From positions 3,534,810 through 3,598,809 of the forward strand of contig NZ_JABBGC010000001.1 of NCBI RefSeq assembly GCF_012927205.1: a stretch of 64,000 nucleotides of DNA, read 5' to 3'. Both the position numbers and the translations under genes were made by a program. Source of the DNA: Chitinophaga fulva. GTDB taxonomy: Bacteria; Bacteroidota; Bacteroidia; Chitinophagales; Chitinophagaceae. The notes beneath the pieces are model-generated. The model ran no database searches, was not told the DNA's origin, and saw only the letters and a program-made list of their open reading frames with translations. Position 1 is the first letter of the stretch; every line of letters starts with the position of its first letter. Shown in pieces: positions 37,811 to 44,218 of this stretch.

Positions 37811-39556
37811 ATGAAGAGGTTATTATTGTTTTGCCTGTTATCGGTGGGAAGTACGGCAGCGCTCCATGCGCAACAGATTTACCAGATACGGGCCGACAGT
37901 GTCCGCATCTATAATGTATGCGATACCGCAGAACTGATCATCGAGAACCGCACCCAACATACGAATGGCTTCCTGTATAATAAAGGTAACGGGCGTACGG
38001 AATTCAGGAAAGTGCGGCTGGAAAAGATTGGCGATACACAGATCGCTATAACGGGACAGGATACACTGGACCTGAATACACTGCCGGGGATTGCCGGTGT
38101 TGATACTATTTACCGGGAAGGGGACAATATTGTCTACCGGAAGCGGGGAAAGCTGACTTCGGTGTATGCACCGGTCTCCTACTTTTATTCTATTCCCCAA
38201 GATGGCGTCTATGGACCTGACGCCTTCAGTTCCTGGAAAGTAGTGGGCTTCGGTGCCTATGATTCGCCGGATATGCCTTTGACGTCGGAGCAGTCAACCG
38301 GTACCGGGCCATCTACACGAAATTATTATGTGGGTCATGTCGTGTTGCAGGGTGCTCAGGGCTACCAGATGGCGGTCAACTGGGATGCTGAAGATCTGGG
38401 CGTCAGAGGAGCTTTTATCCGAGGAAAAGATGATAACCGGCAGATATGGAGTCCCTGGCGGGAACTGGTTTTTAAAGATTATGTAGATAATAACAATAAA
38501 TACATCAAAAACCAACGCAGTGTTGGCCAATCAGGCGGGTTTTGGGTGGCGGATTATGGATTGGTAGGTGCCACTAATGGTGTTGGGTCGGTGGCGTTAT
38601 TTCCGGGGCTCAGCTCCGAAGCTGGTTATATCTCTTTCTATTCACCCGCTGCGAAACGAGTAGGATATGTGGGTGGAAAGCCGGATAGAATGTACTACAA
38701 CGCAGAAATCGGCATGCATAACTTTGCCCAGCAAATTGAATGTGACCAAATAGGGCGCTTTAAAGGCTGGTTTAACACCGGTGGTGGTAAGGCTACGGAG
38801 ATAGGTGTCTATGGAGACGGGTCATATATACAGGGATATGATCGCACGGCGCAGACCTACATCCCTACCTATCTTTTGGGTAGCGAGATTAGGCTGGGGA
38901 CCAGGTCTGCTCAGGAACAAAAACTGGTCGAGTTTAGATCAAACAACAACTATTTTAATTACGGAAGCTGGATCGTAGATGGACAGGTTAATCAGTGGTC
39001 TGGCTTGAATTTTTCTTATGCTCCCAAAGTACCGTCTCTGCTGTTTGACAATGGAAATCACGGAGGATTTTATCAGCAGACTACCCAAAAATGGATCTTG
39101 TTATGGAATGATAATACTGAAACCTGGACGACTAATGGTAATGCTTTATGGCATGCAGGTAATCTCAATCCTCAGGTCACAGCTGTCGCTAACAGCGCCG
39201 CCTTGCGCGATGCCAACGGCAACCTCACCGCCACAGGCTTTTTCCAAAGCTCTAAAGCTGCGCTGAAGAAAGATATCCGCCCCTTCACGGAAAACGCCCT
39301 GTCTCTGTTGAATAAGGTAACCATTCAGCAGTTTGTGTATAAAGATGATAAAGAGGAAAATGTGCGGATAGGCATCATCGCAGACAGCACCGACTGGCAT
39401 TTCTCGACAAAAAAACATGATCGTTTCGATACCAACAGTTCATTGGCGGTTACTATGAAAGCTGTCCAGGAGCTGAGTGAACAAAATAAAGCATTACAGC
39501 AGGAGGTGACCGAACTGAAAGCGTTGGTTAAACAACTACTGGAAGAAAAAAAATAA
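37811..39556 (+). CDS. Fibre 4: secreted phage-fibre-like protein with S74 chaperone domain
   Basis: The start is ATG 37811; a GTG two codons upstream is less likely. This 581-aa protein has signal peptide MKRLLLFCLLSVGSTAALHA and the family module. A knob-like section spans ~115-215 (FGAYDSPDMPLTSEQ, then GYQMAVNWDAEDLGVRGAFI, then WSPWRELVFKDYVDN); this section is the intact counterpart of the one broken in fibre 2. The middle region (~230-460) is unlike the other fibres. The C-terminal chaperone domain has SKAALK (Ser481, Lys486) and IRPFTENALSLLNKVTIQQF, but departs from the FIADEVP consensus (RIGIIADSTDW). A coiled coil (~550-581) ends the protein. It follows fibre 3 by 23 bases, so both are probably co-transcribed. 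Confidence 0.8.
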   Translation: MKRLLLFCLLSVGSTAALHAQQIYQIRADSVRIYNVCDTAELIIENRTQHTNGFLYNKGNGRTEFRKVRLEKIGDTQIAITGQDTLDLNTLPGIAGVDTIYREGDNIVYRKRGKLTSVYAPVSYFYSIPQDGVYGPDAFSSWKVVGFGAYDSPDMPLTSEQSTGTGPSTRNYYVGHVVLQGAQGYQMAVNWDAEDLGVRGAFIRGKDDNRQIWSPWRELVFKDYVDNNNKYIKNQRSVGQSGGFWVADYGLVGATNGVGSVALFPGLSSEAGYISFYSPAAKRVGYVGGKPDRMYYNAEIGMHNFAQQIECDQIGRFKGWFNTGGGKATEIGVYGDGSYIQGYDRTAQTYIPTYLLGSEIRLGTRSAQEQKLVEFRSNNNYFNYGSWIVDGQVNQWSGLNFSYAPKVPSLLFDNGNHGGFYQQTTQKWILLWNDNTETWTTNGNALWHAGNLNPQVTAVANSAALRDANGNLTATGFFQSSKAALKKDIRPFTENALSLLNKVTIQQFVYKDDKEENVRIGIIADSTDWHFSTKKHDRFDTNSSLAVTMKAVQELSEQNKALQQEVTELKALVKQLLEEKK

Positions 39557-39578
39557 TTTAATACCCAAAAAGATATCT

Positions 39579-40832
39579 ATGAAAAAACTATGGTTGTTAC
39601 TATTACTGTCAACAGGATACATGACTACTTTGCATGCGCAGCAAGTTTATCAAATCCGGGCGGACAGTGTCCGTATCTATAATGTCTGTGATACAGCGGA
39701 ATTAATTCTCGAAAACCGTACCCAGGACACATTAGGTTTTTTGTTCAACAAGGGTAAGGGGCGCACCGAATTCCGGCGGCTACGGTTTAATGATGTAGGT
39801 AATGGAAAAATATCTTTCGGTAATCAGGATACGCTGGATTTTCGCTTTTTCTTGGGGGGTAATTTTATACAAAATCAGTATGGCACTGCCCAAAATGCAG
39901 GTTATTGGGTAAAAGGACCGGGGCGCGTTGACAGCACTTTTATGGTGAGCAGATATAAGAACAATATATCAGAAGATAGCTTACTGAGTACCAATACACA
40001 GGGAGAATTAAAGCTGGTCCATAAAAATACGCTTACTAATATTTATAACTCAAACGGGACATTAACGGGGCAGCGGATAGTTAATCTGGCAGGTAACTAC
40101 CTTAGTTTTTTAGGTGGCGGAGGTCTTGTGATAGGGAATAGTTCCAGCGATTGGGCAATTGCAGGGTACAATTATAAGCTTATCACTACGGGACCCGTGT
40201 CGGTAAAAAATACTGTTGCTGTAAGGAGCACTTCCGATGATAATGCTCTTTTTGGTGTATCCTATCTTGGAACAAATGTATCACTTAGCCCGTTTTCTGG
40301 AAATAGCCCGACAAGCATGAGTTTCGGATACGCAAACCAGGGAATAATGATGACGCAGAACGGTAGTACCTGGGTAGGTGATTTTGGCAATTATTACCCC
40401 AACAGTACGCTATCCCTGGGAGGTAAAGTATTAGTGCTAAATTTAAGAAATTCAGTAAATGATGATAGTGTAGTTACTACTAACACTGGGGGATTATTGA
40501 AAATGAGATACATGCCAATAAAAGGCCCTGGCGTTTCCTTTAACACTAACATCATTACAGGTAATTATACGGTGTCAAATAATGATTACACGGTTATTAA
40601 CCGGGCCACTTCCGGGAATCCGGCGGTTACCCTGCCCAGCGCTTCACAAAACAAGGGACGGACTTTGATCTTGTTCGATGATTCGGCCAACCGAATGACA
40701 TGGAGCCCGGCCGTTTATTCCTATACAGGCGGCACCGGTTATACAAGTTTTAATGATGCCGCTTTGTCTGCATACAGAAAAATAACTATACAGAGTGATG
40801 GCTCCAACTGGTTTATTATGTCAGCATTTTAA
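39579..40832 (+). CDS. Fibre 5: fibre-like secreted protein lacking the S74 domain
   Basis: This 417-aa protein has signal peptide MKKLWLLLLLSTGYMTTLHA and the N-terminal family module (YQIRADSVRIYNVCDTAELI, then FLFNKGKGRTEFRRLRF). The rest is beta-rich. A phrase with VSRYKNNISEDSLLSTN parallels fibre 6 (LAKYKNNAAGDSVLTTD). It lacks the Ser-Lys chaperone and coiled coil; instead the last ~95 residues read NYTVSNNDYTVINRATSGNP, then AVTLPSASQNKGRTLILFDD, ending WFIMSAF, a C-terminal beta module common in Bacteroidota/phage surface proteins. The stop is clean, so this is a genuine alternative architecture rather than a truncation. It is 22 bases after fibre 4. Confidence 0.75.
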   Translation: MKKLWLLLLLSTGYMTTLHAQQVYQIRADSVRIYNVCDTAELILENRTQDTLGFLFNKGKGRTEFRRLRFNDVGNGKISFGNQDTLDFRFFLGGNFIQNQYGTAQNAGYWVKGPGRVDSTFMVSRYKNNISEDSLLSTNTQGELKLVHKNTLTNIYNSNGTLTGQRIVNLAGNYLSFLGGGGLVIGNSSSDWAIAGYNYKLITTGPVSVKNTVAVRSTSDDNALFGVSYLGTNVSLSPFSGNSPTSMSFGYANQGIMMTQNGSTWVGDFGNYYPNSTLSLGGKVLVLNLRNSVNDDSVVTTNTGGLLKMRYMPIKGPGVSFNTNIITGNYTVSNNDYTVINRATSGNPAVTLPSASQNKGRTLILFDDSANRMTWSPAVYSYTGGTGYTSFNDAALSAYRKITIQSDGSNWFIMSAF

Positions 40833-40902
40833 GCTGCCGGTAAGCATTGGTTGGGCAATTGCCGGAAGAGAAGAAATAATTGAATATCCCCAATATCTAT
40901 CT

Positions 40903-42516
40903 ATGAAAAGATTATGGTTGTTGTTATTATTATTTGCAGGATGGACTACCACACTCCGCGCGCAGCAGACTTACCAGATCCGGGCCGATAGTGTACGTAT
41001 ATACAGTGCCTGCGATACCGCTGAATTGATTATTGAAAACCACACGCAGCGTGTTCCGGGTTTTTTGTTTAATAAAGGAAACGGTCGTACGGAGTTCAGA
41101 AAACTGCAACTAAAAACGCTTGGGGCCAACTTATTGTCCATCATCGGACAGGATACGGTGGATTTGAGCCCATGGGGAGATACCCGTTATGATCTGGCGA
41201 ATACCAATTATTGGAAGATTCCGGATAGAGTGACAGCACCATTTGAGCAATGGCCTATGCATAAAGTGATAGGATACGACCAATATGCTGGCGTAGATAT
41301 GCCTTATTTATCCAATCAGGCGTTTCAGTCTATCGGTGCAAATACCTACTATAACGGCTTGGTAGTCCGTACCGGTTCCACCGGCTTTGATATGGCAGTC
41401 AACTGGGACGGAGAACTGATGGGACCCAACGGTGTCTTCTTTCGGGTAAAAGATGATACCAAGCCGCATTGGAGCAATTGGAGGGAAGTGTTATTCAAAG
41501 ACTATGCGGACACATTCTTTATCCGCAATCAGAAAACAGCCCCACAAGTTGCGCATTTATGGATAAATGGCGCTGCTAAAATCGGAGATAGTATCGTATT
41601 GGCTAAATACAAAAATAATGCGGCAGGTGATAGCGTATTGACAACGGATGCCGCCGGGAATTTAAAGTTGAAACTGGCAGGCAGTGGTAGTGACATTTAC
41701 ACGGCAGATGGTGCATTGACAGCCGATAGAACGGTAAATACGGGCGTGCGTTCTTTGCTTTTTAAGGGAGTCAATGGGACTACTGACTCCTCTTATCTGT
41801 TTTTTCGTTCAAATGTGGTGAAATTGGGCTCATTAAACGACCCTACAGCTGGGGGAGGGATTTCTGAACTGGGAACAGATAAGTATAGTGGTGTTGGGAT
41901 GAGATGGTTAAGAGAAGATACAATCGCTTACACGCTGGCGAACAAATATGGCGTAGGGACTTATTTTGTGAAAGGTATGTATGCCTTCATTAATAATGTA
42001 ACTGCCAATGCAGTTTACCTTGGCTTTTCGAAGGTAAGGGACGATACCAATGGACCAGCAATAAATTTAAGTTTGGTGCTTGATAGCTCCAGAATTGCAT
42101 ATGTGACGTCAAATTCAAGCACAAGGGTTACATACGATACGCTCTTTTATGTAACCAAATATGGCGATGCCAAAATAAACGGAACCTTAGAAGTCACCGG
42201 CCTTTACCAGTCTTCCCAACGCAAGCTGAAAAAAGACATTGAGCCATTTAATAGATCCGCGCTGGATATCATTAATAAAGCCTCGGTACAGACATTTAAA
42301 TACAAAGCGGATAAAAACGGCGTAACCCATATCGGCTTCATCGCAGAAGACGCACCGGAAGAGATGGTGGCTCCTCAGCGTATCGGGGTAGATCAGGCCA
42401 ATACGATGGCCCTATTGGTAAAAGCCGTGCAGGAGATGAACCAGAAAGTAGAAAGTCTGCAGCAGGAAGTAACAACCTTGAAGAAAGAGTTAGCTGATCT
42501 GAAGAAAGGAAAATAA
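40903..42516 (+). CDS. Fibre 6: secreted phage-fibre-like protein with S74 chaperone domain
   Basis: ATG 40903 is chosen because it opens into the signal MKRLWLLLLLFAGWTTTLRA; the frame is open further upstream, overlapping fibre 5. The product is 537 aa. The module reads YQIRADSVRIYSACDTAELI. A knob-like section at ~120-200 (GFDMAVNWDGELMGPNGVFF, then WSNWREVLFKDYADT) matches fibres 2 and 4. A variable beta region follows, then a chaperone domain with SQRKLK (Ser438, Lys443), IGFIAEDAPEEMVAPQRIG and VDQANTMALLVKAVQEM, and a Lys-rich coiled coil. The 70-base spacer resembles the fibre 3-fibre 4 spacer (GAATATCCC...TCT-ATG), a trace of tandem duplication. It is the last gene of the array before the terminator. 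Confidence 0.8.
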   Translation: MKRLWLLLLLFAGWTTTLRAQQTYQIRADSVRIYSACDTAELIIENHTQRVPGFLFNKGNGRTEFRKLQLKTLGANLLSIIGQDTVDLSPWGDTRYDLANTNYWKIPDRVTAPFEQWPMHKVIGYDQYAGVDMPYLSNQAFQSIGANTYYNGLVVRTGSTGFDMAVNWDGELMGPNGVFFRVKDDTKPHWSNWREVLFKDYADTFFIRNQKTAPQVAHLWINGAAKIGDSIVLAKYKNNAAGDSVLTTDAAGNLKLKLAGSGSDIYTADGALTADRTVNTGVRSLLFKGVNGTTDSSYLFFRSNVVKLGSLNDPTAGGGISELGTDKYSGVGMRWLREDTIAYTLANKYGVGTYFVKGMYAFINNVTANAVYLGFSKVRDDTNGPAINLSLVLDSSRIAYVTSNSSTRVTYDTLFYVTKYGDAKINGTLEVTGLYQSSQRKLKKDIEPFNRSALDIINKASVQTFKYKADKNGVTHIGFIAEDAPEEMVAPQRIGVDQANTMALLVKAVQEMNQKVESLQQEVTTLKKELADLKKGK

Positions 42517-42546
42517 AAAAAAGAAACGGGCTATATGGCCCGTTTC
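42512..42546 (-). terminator. Rho-independent terminator of the globin gene (possibly bidirectional)
   Basis: GAAACGGGC (42523-42531) and GCCCGTTTC (42538-42546) form a perfect 9-bp stem with a 6-base loop. On the minus strand it is followed by a T-rich run (complement of AAAAAAAAG and AAAATAAAAAA), 10 bases after the globin stop. It also sits just past fibre 6, but the plus-strand side lacks a T-run, so it may slow rather than stop that transcript. Confidence 0.85.
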
Positions 42547-42555
42547 TCAGTTATA

Positions 42556-43032
42556 TCAAGGTATATATGGTCCACCTGGTTCACCCCATCCCCATTTTGG
42601 CATAGGCTGTTCCTTATCCATTTCCAGCTTGTCCTCCTGTGAATTGATCACCGCGATGCGCGTGCCCCATTCGAGGTAACCTACAAAGGCGGATCGGAAT
42701 TCCGGATCTGCTGGCAGATTCAGCTCATCAGCTGTTTCCAGCAACAGTGCTACCCATCTTTTACGGTGTTGTTCGGTCAGGTGTTTGCCCAAGTGTTTGT
42801 GTACCATGTGATAATGAGAACCTTCGCTATCGCTGTAAGTTTTCGGGCCGCCAAATACCTCGGCGATAAAATGAGCCACATGTTGCTGGTGTTCCGGGCT
42901 CATGTGTTTGAAAATAGGCTCCAGTAAAGGGTCTTTCAGCACTTTTTTGTAGAAGGTGTCTGTCAGTTTTTCAAACACGGGCATGCCACCGGCCCATTCG
43001 TATAAGGTGGGAATTTTTTTATCGTTTGTCAT
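42556..43032 (-). CDS. Truncated hemoglobin (group II-like globin)
   Basis: This is a 158-aa cytoplasmic protein of usual trHb length plus a ~25-residue tail. It has the short globin pattern LYEWAGGMPVFEKLTDTFYK, then DPLLEPIFKHM, then HVAHFIAEVFGGPKTYSD. In the segment MVHKHLGKHLTEQHRKRW, by comparison with group II globins, His80 is the probable proximal haem ligand and the Trp lies in the G-helix start. Such globins bind O2/NO and act in oxidative or nitrosative stress. It is divergent from an hxlR-type regulator 81 bases away, a common pairing in Bacteroidota, so the regulator probably controls it. It ends at a strong terminator. Confidence 0.85.
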   Translation of the reverse strand: MTNDKKIPTLYEWAGGMPVFEKLTDTFYKKVLKDPLLEPIFKHMSPEHQQHVAHFIAEVFGGPKTYSDSEGSHYHMVHKHLGKHLTEQHRKRWVALLLETADELNLPADPEFRSAFVGYLEWGTRIAVINSQEDKLEMDKEQPMPKWGWGEPGGPYIP

Positions 43033-43113
43033 CTTGTTAATTTAGTGAAAATTGCTTTCAAATGTATGCAAGCTGGGTATCCGGAGCAATAACTTACCAA
43101 AAAGTAGGGAACA
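43033..43113. promoter_or_regulatory. Divergent promoter region of globin and HxlR regulator
   Basis: This 81-base spacer serves both divergent genes. CTTACCAAAAAGTAGG near 43091-43107 is an imperfect inverted repeat close to the regulator start and could be an HxlR operator. No convincing -33/-7 pair was identified, so this is a weak call. Confidence 0.35.
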
Positions 43114-43479
43114 ATGATAACACTCAACGATAAAACATATACCTGTCCGGTGGACGTCACACTTGGATTCATCGGTGGCAAATGGAAATTGCTGATATTG
43201 TCACATCTGCACTGGCAGGAGCAAAGCAGCTATACCAAATTGCGGGAGAACCTGCCTGGGGTATCGGAAAAAATGCTCAGTCAACAACTGAAAGAGCTGG
43301 AAAGGGATTTACTGGTGACTAAAAACATTACGTCCCGGAAGCCTTACCGTGTTCATTATACCTTGTCCGAAGAAGGGAAATCACTTGCACCGCTATACGA
43401 ATTTATGAGTGGATGGGGCGTGGGGTACCTGAAGAAACATGGCGTAGATTATATTCAGGACCAGCATTTGTATAAATAA
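43114..43479 (+). CDS. HxlR-family winged-helix transcriptional regulator
   Basis: This 121-aa protein has the canonical HxlR opening: a Cys in YTCPVDVTLGFIGGKWKLLI (Cys11), the winged-helix body (LRENLPGVSEKMLSQQLKEL, ERDLLV) and the wing (RKPYRVHYTLSEEGKSLAPL). HxlR regulators sense oxidants, aldehydes or quinones, often through the N-terminal Cys, and commonly repress a divergent stress gene. Here the divergent gene is the truncated globin, suggesting redox- or NO-linked control. It is convergent with, and 4 bases from, the unknown minus-strand gene that follows. Confidence 0.9.
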   Translation: MITLNDKTYTCPVDVTLGFIGGKWKLLILSHLHWQEQSSYTKLRENLPGVSEKMLSQQLKELERDLLVTKNITSRKPYRVHYTLSEEGKSLAPLYEFMSGWGVGYLKKHGVDYIQDQHLYK

Positions 43480-43483
43480 CTGT

Positions 43484-44089
43484 TTAACCTTCAATGATGC
43501 CTTTCACCAGACCGCTCCATTGAGCTTTCGACAAGCCCAGGATAGCACTTATGCCGGTGAATAGATTCCTGATTTTATCCAGCAGTCTCCGTACCCCGGT
43601 ATTGGGAATTTCATTCCTGCCATATACACTGGCTTTTACCTCTAATCCGTTTTTCTCTACAATAAAGGAACTGGTGGCGTAACGTTTAAAGAAGTGTGCT
43701 GTTTCCCTGTCTGCGGAATGAGGCAACGGTAACGGGCGTACGCGTATACCGGTATATGCATCTTCCTGACTGCGGATCTGTTCTATTTGTACCCAGTCGA
43801 AACCCTGTCCGGTATGAGTGCCAGGTCCGGGGAGACTGATACGGATATAATCTCCCTGATGGGCGAAACGGTCCACTGCTTCCCCGTTTGTATTAACAAG
43901 CTGAAACCGGGCGCGGAGTGGCCTGTTGAACAGTTGCCACTGATTTACGTCGAGCAACCTGCGCCGTGATGCTTCATACAAGGCAATGGACGCTTCATTA
44001 TTGGCTGCACGCTTGCCATAGCTGGTATTGGACTGCCCTCCCCAATGCTGCTCCGGAATGAGACCGCTTGTTGCTAATGATGGATGCAT
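43484..44089 (-). CDS. Unknown protein, ~201 aa
   Basis: The start at 44089 (MHPSLATSGLIPEQHWGGQS) is preferred; the frame is open upstream to 44164 but that part looks non-coding. There is no signal peptide or membrane segment. The centre (ARFQLVNTNGEAVDRFAHQG, then DYIRISLPGPG, then FDWVQIEQIRSQEDA) reads as a beta-barrel or OB-like domain. After YGRNEIPNTGVRRLLDKIRN the C-terminus is a short amphipathic helical tail (LFTGISAILGLSKAQWSGLV). No family was recognised. It stands alone between convergent hxlR and the divergent rhamnosidase gene, 129 bases from the latter. Confidence 0.6.
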   Translation of the reverse strand: MHPSLATSGLIPEQHWGGQSNTSYGKRAANNEASIALYEASRRRLLDVNQWQLFNRPLRARFQLVNTNGEAVDRFAHQGDYIRISLPGPGTHTGQGFDWVQIEQIRSQEDAYTGIRVRPLPLPHSADRETAHFFKRYATSSFIVEKNGLEVKASVYGRNEIPNTGVRRLLDKIRNLFTGISAILGLSKAQWSGLVKGIIEG

Positions 44090-44218
44090 AATTCTACAGA
44101 TTGTAACCAGGGAAAAGTCCCCAACAATTGTGCCCCTGTATGTTGTTTTTAGCCGTCTCAGCATGGGACAGGATAGTTGCCCGGGGTATTTGCCCTAATT
44201 TACCTACCGTATTATTGC

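Noticed and set aside
23148..42516. Prophage or tailocin
   Set aside because: The fibre-like genes have S74 and knob-like domains, but there are no capsid, sheath, tube, baseplate, terminase, holin or integrase genes, and each fibre has an export signal.
23148..42516. Diversity-generating retroelement acting on the fibre genes
   Set aside because: Variable middles suggested it, but no reverse transcriptase or template repeat was seen in the window.
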